From Angelakisella sp. (GTDB lineage: Bacteria; Bacillota; Clostridia; Oscillospirales; Ruminococcaceae), in NCBI GenBank assembly GCA_022794295.1, contig JAAWEO010000054.1, positions 1-10,469 of the forward strand: a stretch of DNA of 10,469 bases, given 5' to 3'. Positions 1 through 5,877 of this stretch are shown in pieces (position 1 is the first letter of the stretch; each line of letters starts with the position of its first letter). Below the pieces are notes generated by a model that saw only the letters and a program-made list of their open reading frames with translations, did not search any database and had not been told where the DNA came from. A program made the translations under genes and the position numbers.

Positions 1-46
1 CAGCGTCCGGGCTTTTGCGGCCGGAGGCTCGTTGGCCGGATAAGGT

Positions 47-68
47 GCTTTTTTCTGCGGAAAAAAGC
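47..68. other. Perfect 9-bp hairpin in leader region
   Basis: GCTTTTTTC (47-55), loop TGCG (56-59), GAAAAAAGC (60-68). All nine pairs are perfect. No T-run follows on the plus strand, so it is not a standard intrinsic terminator. The TGCG loop is the same as that of two other hairpins in this leader. Further 5-bp stem: AGCCC-TTC-GGGCT at 71-83. Function unknown; it belongs to the hairpin cluster before the first gene. Confidence 0.55.
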
Positions 69-85
69 GGAGCCCTTCGGGCTAA

Positions 86-116
86 TGCCGCTTCGCGGCA
101 AGTGGCCTGCGGGCCA
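86..116. repeat. Palindromic two-hairpin repeat, copy 1
   Basis: Two adjacent hairpins: TGCCGC-TTC-GCGGCA (86-100) and TGGCC-TGCG-GGCCA (103-116). Nearly the same arrangement recurs at 147-174, about 60 bases downstream, with one substitution and a one-base length difference in the joining segment. This is like REP-type short interspersed palindromic repeats. Whether it recurs elsewhere in the genome cannot be seen from here. Confidence 0.6.
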
Positions 117-146
117 GCTTGGAACGGCTTTGGTGCCTCCGGCGGG

Positions 147-174
147 GCCGCTTCGCGGCTAGGGCCTGCGGGCC
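147..174. repeat. Palindromic two-hairpin repeat, copy 2
   Basis: GCCGC-TTC-GCGGC (147-159) followed by GGCC-TGCG-GGCC (163-174), a second copy of the unit at 86-116. It is followed by GGGG and a T-rich stretch (179-197), so the last stem could also act as a weak intrinsic terminator for whatever lies upstream. The intervening GGGG makes that uncertain. Confidence 0.6.
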
Positions 175-220
175 GGGGTTTTTGTTACTTTTTTATTTGA
201 AAACAAAGGGGGCGTTCTGT

Positions 221-892
221 ATGGCGGTTTTTGCGGTTCTTTTTACTTTTGTTATCTGGTTTGCACTTTTTGCCGGGTTTCTTATTCTTTCTGGCTATGG
301 CTTATACCGGATGGCACAGCACGGGGGGATGCCTTCTCCCTGGATGGCTTTTGTTCCGGTGGCTAGCTCCTATCTGACCGGGCTGCTGGCGGAACGCGCC
401 TATTACACATACAACGGCCGTGTCCGGAAGCTGGCCTGGTGGTCTGTTCTCACCCAGCTTTTTCCCCTGGTTTTCCTTGCTCTTTACATGGTGTCCTTCT
501 TTCGCTTTGCCTCCAACCCTATGGCCGGCGAGGCGGAATTTCTCGGGCTGCTGCCTATGTTTTTTCTCTACTTCTTCAGTTTTCTTGTGCCCGTTGCCCT
601 TTACGGCTACTGCCTTTACTACATCTTCCGGGACTACTCCCCGGACAACGCCCTTCTCTATACCATTGTGGGGGTACTGTTCAACATCGGCTTTGTTTTC
701 TTCCTGGTGGAACGGGACACCGTCCCTGTCTCGGTGACCGGCTTCGGTGCGTACCCCTATGGCCGGCCCAAGTATGACCGTTGGCACCGGTGGAACCAGA
801 TCCCGCCCCAGCAGTACGGCCCGGGGGGATATCCGCCCCAGGCCGGCGGGCCGGGCACCACAGGACCGGGGGACTACTACCGGAACCGCTGA
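221..892 (+). CDS. Paralogous membrane protein 1 of 7, short Pro/Gly tail
   Basis: Unrecognised polytopic membrane protein, 223 residues. Start ATG 221 is chosen because AAAGGGGG (205-212) sits 8 bases upstream and the product then opens directly with a hydrophobic helix (about 2-27); the frame is open further upstream but runs through the hairpin leader. Order: helix 1; basic segment YRMAQHGG (29-36); PSPWMAFVP (38-46); LLAERA (55-60); helices about 71-95 and 108-135; FRDYSPDNALLYT (136-148); last helix about 144-164; VPVSVTG (168-174); tail from about 175 containing PYGRPKY and GPGTTGPG and ending in basic YRNR. It is closest to the next gene: both share LLAER, YSPDNALLYT and VPVSVTG. Its 5' part is unusually rich in T-ending codons compared with the genes after it. 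Function unknown; being a real gene is near certain because of the paralogues. Confidence 0.9.
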   Translation: MAVFAVLFTFVIWFALFAGFLILSGYGLYRMAQHGGMPSPWMAFVPVASSYLTGLLAERAYYTYNGRVRKLAWWSVLTQLFPLVFLALYMVSFFRFASNPMAGEAEFLGLLPMFFLYFFSFLVPVALYGYCLYYIFRDYSPDNALLYTIVGVLFNIGFVFFLVERDTVPVSVTGFGAYPYGRPKYDRWHRWNQIPPQQYGPGGYPPQAGGPGTTGPGDYYRNR

Positions 893-963
893 CGCAGGTC
901 TAACCCACAAAGCCGAGCAGGTACAGCCGGGACCGCCGCCCCAGCTGAGAAAAAGAGGGGTCT

Positions 964-986
964 GGAAGGAACAAGCTGCTCCTTCC
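964..986. other. Hairpin in the gap between paralogues 1 and 2
   Basis: GGAAGGA (964-970) pairs perfectly with TCCTTCC (980-986) around a 9-base loop. It lies in the largest gap of the array (893-1019, 127 bases), which otherwise shows no promoter I can defend and no reading frame of note. No T-run follows on the plus strand. It might affect mRNA stability or processing between the first gene and the rest; that is a guess. Confidence 0.35.
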
Positions 987-1019
987 CCCAAGAAACACAC
1001 ACAGAAAGGTTGACCGCTT

Positions 1020-2051
1020 ATGTATTATGACTCCGCCGAGGTCTTTTTCCTTCTCATTGGCCTTATTTGTTACCTGGGCTTCTTCTTTGTTGTCCACCTT
1101 CTGTATGCCTTTGGCCCCTACCGGATGGCCAAGCACGCGGGCATTCCCCACGCCTGGGTGGGGCTGTTTCCCCTGGGGACAGCCTGGATCACCGGGCTGC
1201 TGGCAGAGCGGTCCCTGTACACCTACACCGGGAAGCGCCGCCGTCTGGCCTTTTGGACCACCGTCCTCTATGGCATCGGCTTCTGCGGGCTCATCATGCT
1301 CTGCGTCCTGATCGTTCAGGACGCGGATTTCAGCGCCTGGGTGGGGCTCTCCTTTTTCCTTACCCTGGTGGGATACACAGCGGCCTGCGTCCTGTCGATC
1401 TACTGCACCTACTACACCCTGAAGGATTACTCCCCGGACAACGCCCTTTTGTATACCCTGCTGGGGGTCTTCTTCCAGATCAGCTTTGTCTTTCTGCTGA
1501 TCGAAATGAACACCGTCCCCGTCTCGGTGACCGGCCCCGGGAGCTTCCCCTACGGCCGCCCCAAATACAACGGGAACCACCAGTGGAGCCCCGTTCCGCC
1601 CCAGGGGTATGGGTATCCCCAGGGCGGCCAGGGGCAGCCCGGCGGTCCCTATCCCTACACCACCAATCCCGGGCAGCAGGGCGGCCCCGGCGCTCCCTAT
1701 CCCTACACCACCAACCCCGGGCAGCAGGGCGGCCCCGGTGCTCCCTACCCCTACACCACCAACCCCGGGCAGCCTCCCCAGCAGCCCCCCTACACCGGTC
1801 AGGGTCCCCGGTTTTACCAGGGGGCTCCCGGTCCTTACCAGGCCCCGCCTCCGGGACAGCCCTTCGACCCCTCCCGGAATTTCCCCGGCGGAGGCTATGA
1901 CCCCAAAAACCCCGACACCTTTCCCCCTCCGGGAGGCCCCACAGATGGTCAAGGCCCCCAGTTCTACCAGGGGGGCGGCTATTACCAGAACCCGCCCCAG
2001 CCGCCGGAGCGCCCCCGGGACGAGGGTCCCGGCAACGGCCCGGAGCTATAA
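1020..2051 (+). CDS. Paralogous membrane protein 2 of 7, long repeat tail
   Basis: Unrecognised membrane protein, 343 residues, the longest of the set. ATG 1020 follows AGAAAGG (1003-1009) by about 10 bases. Core (1-171): helix about 8-32; PYRMAKHAG (33-41); LLAERS (60-65) followed by basic GKRRR (71-75); helices about 78-99, 106-130 and 143-162; LKDYSPDNALLYT (134-146); NTVPVSVTG (164-172). Tail (about 173-343) is dominated by Pro, Gly, Gln and Tyr. It contains PYGRPKY as in paralogue 1, then two full 16-residue repeats and a partial third (residues 210-251) built on PYPYTTNPGQ, several FYQG and YQAP-type motifs, and ends in GPEL. The tail is about as long as the membrane core. Tail sidedness is unclear: a basic N-terminal segment suggests cytoplasmic loops near helix 1, but flanking charges of the last helix are mixed. 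Function unknown. Confidence 0.92.
   Translation: MYYDSAEVFFLLIGLICYLGFFFVVHLLYAFGPYRMAKHAGIPHAWVGLFPLGTAWITGLLAERSLYTYTGKRRRLAFWTTVLYGIGFCGLIMLCVLIVQDADFSAWVGLSFFLTLVGYTAACVLSIYCTYYTLKDYSPDNALLYTLLGVFFQISFVFLLIEMNTVPVSVTGPGSFPYGRPKYNGNHQWSPVPPQGYGYPQGGQGQPGGPYPYTTNPGQQGGPGAPYPYTTNPGQQGGPGAPYPYTTNPGQPPQQPPYTGQGPRFYQGAPGPYQAPPPGQPFDPSRNFPGGGYDPKNPDTFPPPGGPTDGQGPQFYQGGGYYQNPPQPPERPRDEGPGNGPEL
1647..1772 (+). repeat. 48-bp in-frame tandem repeat, 2.6 copies
   Basis: Units at 1647-1694 and 1695-1742 and a partial unit at 1743-1772. Each full unit encodes 16 residues with core PYPYTTNPGQ followed by QGGPGA. Copies differ only at silent positions (for example AAT/AAC, GGC/GGT, TAT/TAC). It lies wholly within the tail of paralogue 2. 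Confidence 0.9.
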
Positions 2052-2090
2052 GAGCCCGATCTTCCGAAAAAAGGAGGTCCCCCTGTCAAT

Positions 2091-2738
2091 ATGGATGGTC
2101 TGTATTTTCTTCTGGGGATCTTCCTCCTGATCGGGGCGGTCCTGCTGGGGCTCTACCTGCTGCAAGCCTACGCCCTGTACCGTATGTCCAGGCGGGCCGG
2201 ACTTGCCATCCCGGGACTGGCCTGGATCCCCTTCTGCCAGGAGTATGTTCTGGGCTGGCTTTGTGACCGGTCCAGGGCTTACCAGGGCCGGCGGGACCTC
2301 CGCTTCCGGGTGCTTCTCCCTGTTTTGGCGGTTCTGTCCCCCTCGGTGATCAGCATCTTTCTTTTTGAGCTGCTGTCTATTCCCACCCTTACCGATCTTT
2401 CCTTCCGGATGGGCGCCTACTGGCTCCAGTCCCTTATCCGGCTGGCCGGAGCGGCGGGGACCGCCCTGGGGCTCTACTTCCTTTACCGCGACTATGCCCC
2501 GGGCCAGGAGGGGATCTATACCGTTCTCTCGGTGGTGATCCCCTTTGGGGCCGCGGGGATCCTCCTGTTCACCCTGCGGGAAAGGCTCCCCCTTTCCCAG
2601 GGGGGAAAGCCACCCCAGGCCCCTGTGTGGCAGGGTCCCCGGACCACCGGCCCGGGACAGAGCCCGCCGCCTCCGCCGCCCGGGGTTTCCCGGCCCAGGC
2701 GGTACAACGACCCCAAAGGGCACAACCGAAAGAAATAA
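2091..2738 (+). CDS. Paralogous membrane protein 3 of 7
   Basis: Unrecognised membrane protein, 215 residues, a divergent member of the array. The start ATG 2091 lies 13 bases after GGAGG (2073-2077) in an AAGGAGGT site; spacing is slightly long but no other start codon fits the frame. It begins 39 bases after the previous stop. Core: helix about 4-26; ALYRMSRRAG (28-37); GLAWIP (42-47); LCDRS (57-61); helices about 73-98, 114-131 and 142-160; LYRDYAPG (131-138); RLPLS (165-169). The short tail (170-215) has GPRTTGPG, six consecutive Pro residues and a strongly basic C-terminus ending RKK. It keeps the CDR and RDYAPG signatures, but its PNPALAW segment is altered to AIPGLAW. Function unknown. 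Confidence 0.9.
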   Translation: MDGLYFLLGIFLLIGAVLLGLYLLQAYALYRMSRRAGLAIPGLAWIPFCQEYVLGWLCDRSRAYQGRRDLRFRVLLPVLAVLSPSVISIFLFELLSIPTLTDLSFRMGAYWLQSLIRLAGAAGTALGLYFLYRDYAPGQEGIYTVLSVVIPFGAAGILLFTLRERLPLSQGGKPPQAPVWQGPRTTGPGQSPPPPPPGVSRPRRYNDPKGHNRKK

Positions 2739-2759
2739 CAAGGGAAAGGGTGGGCTGGC

Positions 2760-3497
2760 ATGGACGGCATTCAGGAGTTTTTCTATCTCCTTTTGGGCCT
2801 TGCCGGATTTGTTTTTCTTTTCCTTGCCGCCTTCCACCTGACCGGCTACCTGCTGAAAGGGGCAGCCCTCTCCCGAATGGCACAAAACGCCGGGCTGCCC
2901 AACCCGGCCCTGGCCTGGGTGCCGGTGGTCAACAATTATCTCCTGGGTACCCTCTGCGACCGGGCGGTGTACCACCAAAAAGGCAAGCGCAGGGGCTTTG
3001 CCATCCTCCTGCCGGTCTGGGATGTGCTGGGCATTTTCTTCGGCCGGAACCTTTTTGCCTTTCTCAACTACTACAACGGTCTGGACACCCGCTTTATGGG
3101 CGGGGAGACCTTCTTCAGCCTTCACAAGGCGGATCCCATGGACCTTTTTGAGACCCTGGTGGCAGCAGGGCTGCTGGCCTCCTTTGCCTGCGCCCTCTGG
3201 CACCTGTACCGGGACTACGACCCGGGGCGGGCGGTGCTCTTTACCGTTCTTTCGGTGATTTTCGGCTCCTTTGTCCAGGGGATCCTTCTTTTCGTCCTGC
3301 GCAGCCAGGTGCCCGTCTCCGCCCGGGGCGGGATGCCCCCTTCCCCGGAGGTCTTCTCCGGCATCTCCGCCCCTATGCCGCCTCCTCCGCCCCCGGGGAA
3401 CTGCTCCCCGCCGGAGGAGCCTGCCGCGGGATGGTACCAGCCCCAGCAGCTTTACCAGCAGCCCTACCGCAGCCCACCCCCAAGGAAAAAACAATAG
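2760..3497 (+). CDS. Paralogous membrane protein 4 of 7
   Basis: Unrecognised membrane protein, 245 residues. ATG 2760 follows AGGGAAAGGG (2741-2750) by 9 bases and comes 21 bases after the previous stop. Core: helix about 6-29; YLLKGAALSRMAQNAG (30-45); LPNPALAWVP (46-55); LLGTLCDR (61-68); helices about 79-102, 128-148 and 157-180; LYRDYDPGRAVLFT (149-162); RSQVPVS (181-187). The loop at about 103-127 is long and polar compared with the others. The tail (188-245) is Pro-rich with PPPPPP, then Tyr/Gln-rich (WYQPQQLYQQPY) and ends in RKKQ. It is closest to paralogues 5 and 6: all three align from residue 1 without gaps up to about residue 70. Function unknown. Confidence 0.92.
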   Translation: MDGIQEFFYLLLGLAGFVFLFLAAFHLTGYLLKGAALSRMAQNAGLPNPALAWVPVVNNYLLGTLCDRAVYHQKGKRRGFAILLPVWDVLGIFFGRNLFAFLNYYNGLDTRFMGGETFFSLHKADPMDLFETLVAAGLLASFACALWHLYRDYDPGRAVLFTVLSVIFGSFVQGILLFVLRSQVPVSARGGMPPSPEVFSGISAPMPPPPPPGNCSPPEEPAAGWYQPQQLYQQPYRSPPPRKKQ

Positions 3498-3501
3498 GAA
3501 A

Positions 3502-3516
3502 GGAGGCGGTTCTGTG
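3502..3516 (+). promoter_or_regulatory. Ribosome binding site deciding a GTG start
   Basis: GGAGG at 3502-3506 lies 7 bases before GTG 3514-3516. The nearest ATG (3541) has no comparable site. The GTG start gives a product that matches paralogues 4 and 6 in length from residue 1 (NAGLPNPALAWVP at residues 43-55 in all three) and an MYG opening like paralogue 6. Confidence 0.85.
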
Positions 3517-4251
3517 TACGGTTCTCCGGAAGGCCTTGCCATGATCATCGGTATCGTTATTTTTGCCTACCTCTTTTGGATCACCGTGGTCCTGGCCGGA
3601 TATATTTTTAAGGGCATCGCCCTTTCCCGCCTGGCGAAGAATGCCGGGCTGCCCAACCCGGCCCTGGCCTGGGTGCCCATTGCCAGCACCTGGCTGCTGG
3701 GGACCCTTTGCGGCCGGTCCCAGCAGCTTCTCACCGGGCGGCGCTGGCGGTTCGATCTTCTCCTGCCGGTGCTGGAGGTCTTGACCGCCGGGTGCGGAAG
3801 CCTGCTGGCCGGGACAGGAGGCCTTCTTGTGGAGGGCTTTGTCTACGCCGGGTTCTCCTACAGCTCTGCCCGGGAGGCCCTGGGAACCTGCCTGGGGCTG
3901 GCCTATTTGTTTGCTATGGCGGCGGCTCTTTTCTGGCTTTATCAGGCCTACGCCCCCGGGCGGGGACTGCTTTACGCCATTCTTTCGGTGATCTTTGGCG
4001 GCGTGGGCCTGGGCATCCTTCTTATGACCATCCGGAACAAAGCCCCCCTGTCCGCCGGGCCCCGGGGGCAGCAGCCCCCTTATCCCCCGGCCTGCCCCTG
4101 GCAAAGCGGTCCCACTGTCCCACCCCCAAGCGACCCCGGGACCACCGGCTGGGGCCGCCCGCCCAGTCAAAACGGCCCCTTCACCACCGGCTGGAACCGG
4201 CCGCCGGCGGAGAGGGAGGACCATCGTCCCGGAAGCGGTCCGGAATTGTAA
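3514..4251 (+). CDS. Paralogous membrane protein 5 of 7, GTG start
   Basis: Unrecognised membrane protein, 245 residues from GTG 3514, 16 bases after the previous stop. Core: helix about 9-32; FKGIALSRLAKNAG (32-45); LPNPALAWVP (46-55); LLGTLCGRS (61-69), where the CDR motif of its relatives is CGR; helices about 81-107, 123-142 and 152-173; LYQAYAPGRGLLYA (142-155), where the usual RDY is QAY; IRNKAPLS (173-180). So two signature charged positions (Asp of CDR, Arg/Asp of RDY) are lost here, which makes it the most degenerate member of its subgroup at these sites. The tail (181-245) has Pro-rich segments, PGTTGWG and FTTGWN, matching the repeat motif of paralogue 6, and ends in GPEL. Function unknown. 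Confidence 0.9.
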   Translation: MYGSPEGLAMIIGIVIFAYLFWITVVLAGYIFKGIALSRLAKNAGLPNPALAWVPIASTWLLGTLCGRSQQLLTGRRWRFDLLLPVLEVLTAGCGSLLAGTGGLLVEGFVYAGFSYSSAREALGTCLGLAYLFAMAAALFWLYQAYAPGRGLLYAILSVIFGGVGLGILLMTIRNKAPLSAGPRGQQPPYPPACPWQSGPTVPPPSDPGTTGWGRPPSQNGPFTTGWNRPPAEREDHRPGSGPEL

Positions 4252-4271
4252 AGGAGGCGACTTGTACCGAC

Positions 4272-5255
4272 ATGTATGGCTTTGAGGAATTTTTGGAAAC
4301 TATGCTCCTTGTTTTAATGGGGTTTCTGATCGTCTTGCTGGTGCTGGCCCTGGTGGAGTATGTTTTAAAGGGCATCGCCCTTTCCCAAATGGCTAGAAAC
4401 GCCGGGCTGCCCAACCCGGCCCTGGCCTGGGTGCCGGTAGCCAACAACTACCTGCTGGGCACCCTCTGCGACCGGTCCCAGTACGCCCTAACCGGCAAGG
4501 AGTGGAAGTTTTCCATTATCCTGCCTGTTCTCGACCTGCTTTCCCTTCTCGGGGGAGGTGTCCTGACCGGGCTCTACGGGCTTTTTAACGACTACCTATA
4601 TTACGGCTCCGAATACAGCTTTTACGACACCAATTTCCGATCCGGGATCGGGAATCTGCTGGGGTTGGCCGCTGCAGCGGCAACTGCCACCGCCCTATAC
4701 CATCTCTTTAAGGACTATGCCCCGGGCCGGGAGGTTCTGTATACCGTTCTGGCCTTGATCCTGGGCAGTCTGGCTCAGGTCATCCTTCTGATGACCCTTC
4801 GGAACAAGGTCCCTTTGTCCGCCAACCCCCAATATTGGAACCCCTGGACCCAACCACCCTACCAGGACCCGGCGGGAGGACAGCCCCCCTACCAGGGTGG
4901 GCCGGGGACCACAGGGTGGAATCAGCCCCCCTATCAGGGCGGGCCGGGAACCACAGGGTGGAACCAGCCCCCCTACCAGGGCGGACCGGGGACAACAGGC
5001 TGGAATCAGCCCCCTTACCAGGGCGGACCGGGGACCACAGGCTGGAACCAGCCTCCCTACCAGGGCGGGCCGGGGACCACAGGCTGGAATCAGCCTCCCT
5101 ACCAGGGCGGACCGGGAACCACAGGCTGGAATCAGCCCCCCTACCAGGGCGGACCGGGGACCACAGGGTGGGGCCAGCAGAGCGATCCGCCTTCCCCGGA
5201 GCAGCCGCCCCCGGCGGAGCCCTCTTCCCCGGAGGACCGGGGGCCCGAGCTATAG
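4272..5255 (+). CDS. Paralogous membrane protein 6 of 7, seven-repeat tail
   Basis: Unrecognised membrane protein, 327 residues. AAAGGAGG (4250-4257) overlaps the stop of the preceding gene. ATG 4272 is 14 bases downstream, a long spacing, but it gives the MYG opening and the same residue register as paralogues 4 and 5. Core: helix about 9-32; VLKGIALSQMARNAG (31-45); LPNPALAWVPVANNY (46-60); LLGTLCDRS (61-69); helices about 80-105, 127-144 and 153-174; LFKDYAPGREVLYT (145-158); LRNKVPLS (176-183). Tail (184-327): an aromatic/Pro segment, a degenerate half repeat (QPPYQDPAGG), seven perfect 14-residue repeats (204-301) built on QPPYQGGPGTTGW, and an acidic Pro/Ser/Glu end finishing in GPEL. 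The tail is a low-complexity, Tyr/Gln/Gly-rich sequence of the kind often disordered. Function unknown. Confidence 0.93.
   Translation: MYGFEEFLETMLLVLMGFLIVLLVLALVEYVLKGIALSQMARNAGLPNPALAWVPVANNYLLGTLCDRSQYALTGKEWKFSIILPVLDLLSLLGGGVLTGLYGLFNDYLYYGSEYSFYDTNFRSGIGNLLGLAAAAATATALYHLFKDYAPGREVLYTVLALILGSLAQVILLMTLRNKVPLSANPQYWNPWTQPPYQDPAGGQPPYQGGPGTTGWNQPPYQGGPGTTGWNQPPYQGGPGTTGWNQPPYQGGPGTTGWNQPPYQGGPGTTGWNQPPYQGGPGTTGWNQPPYQGGPGTTGWGQQSDPPSPEQPPPAEPSSPEDRGPEL
4881..5174 (+). repeat. 42-bp in-frame tandem repeat, seven copies
   Basis: Seven head-to-tail 42-base units starting at 4881, 4923, 4965, 5007, 5049, 5091 and 5133. Each encodes QPPYQGGPGTTGW plus N (G in the last unit). Units differ at several third codon positions, yet the encoded peptide is identical in units 1-6, and the only amino-acid change is the final residue of unit 7. 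The array is coding, has no spacers and is not a CRISPR. Confidence 0.97.
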
Positions 5256-5256
5256 G

Positions 5257-5829
5257 ATGGAAGCGCTTTCCTTCCGGCTGTTCACGACCTACTTTTTGAT
5301 CTGGAGTGCCCTTTACGGGATCCCCTACCTTCTAAAGGGGCTGGCCCTGTACCGGATGGCAAAAAACGCCGGACTGCGGGCAGCCTGGCTCGCCTGGGTA
5401 CCATTGGCAAGCAGCGGTGTTCTGGGCTCCCTGTGCGACAGGGCGAGCCTTTGCCTTTCGGGGCAGATCTGGTATTTCCGCATTTTTCTGGTGGTCCGGG
5501 ATCTTTTCCGGGCGGCGGCAGCCGGGGGACTTCTCTATCCCTTGGGGATAGGAGGGGCCATTCCTACCTGGCTTATGCTTTACGGTTTTGTGGCGGGAGC
5601 CGTTCCCGACTTTTCCCTGTTTATGATCCTGGAGCTGGCCCTTCTGCTCCTTACCGGCATCGCCCTTTACAACCTTTACGAGGACTACATCCCGGAGCGG
5701 GCGGTGCTCTTTACCCTTCTTTCCCTGATCTTTGGCGGGCTGGGACAAAGTATTCTGCTGTTTCTGATCCGGAGGGACATCCCCTATTCGGCGATCGCCG
5801 GGACAGGGGGCTTTGGGCCGCGCCGGTAA
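5257..5829 (+). CDS. Paralogous membrane protein 7 of 7, tailless
   Basis: Unrecognised membrane protein, 190 residues, the shortest of the array. ATG 5257 lies one base after the preceding stop (5253-5255). The nearest GGAGG (5231-5235) is 21 bases away, too far to work normally, so translation is probably coupled to paralogue 6. Core: helix about 8-28; LLKGLALYRMAKNAG (25-39); WLAWVP (44-49); LGSLCDRAS (56-64); helices about 70-97, 104-113, 118-138 and 149-171; LYEDYIPERAVLFT (140-153); IRRDIPYS (171-178). The protein stops almost at once after the core with AIAGTGGFGPRR, so it lacks the Pro/Gly/Gln tail. It closes the array: the following gene, 48 bases on, is tpiA. Function unknown. Confidence 0.88.
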   Translation: MEALSFRLFTTYFLIWSALYGIPYLLKGLALYRMAKNAGLRAAWLAWVPLASSGVLGSLCDRASLCLSGQIWYFRIFLVVRDLFRAAAAGGLLYPLGIGGAIPTWLMLYGFVAGAVPDFSLFMILELALLLLTGIALYNLYEDYIPERAVLFTLLSLIFGGLGQSILLFLIRRDIPYSAIAGTGGFGPRR

Positions 5830-5877
5830 CCTCTGTCGTATCAATCCCATTTTTATACAAAAAAGGAGAGCAACATT

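Noticed and set aside
2..43. Possible C-terminal end of an upstream gene, stopping at TAA 41-43
   Set aside because: Only 13 codons are visible, there is no recognisable family, and the stretch overlaps GGCCGGA repeats; too little to call.
163..197. Intrinsic terminator in the leader (GGCC-TGCG-GGCC then T-rich)
   Set aside because: The stem is only four base pairs and is separated from the T-rich stretch by GGGG; possible but too weak to list as a separate feature.
119..220. Upstream extension of the first membrane gene to ATG 119
   Set aside because: The extension would translate the hairpin repeats and has no ribosome binding site; ATG 221 has one and fits the paralogues.
4881..5174. Regular 42-bp repeats resembling a CRISPR array
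   Set aside because: Units are head to tail with no unique spacers, and they are in frame within a long gene whose paralogues have similar Pro/Gly tails.
5832..5859. Possible promoter before tpiA (TATACA at 5854-5859)
   Set aside because: No acceptable -35 box at 16-18 bases upstream.
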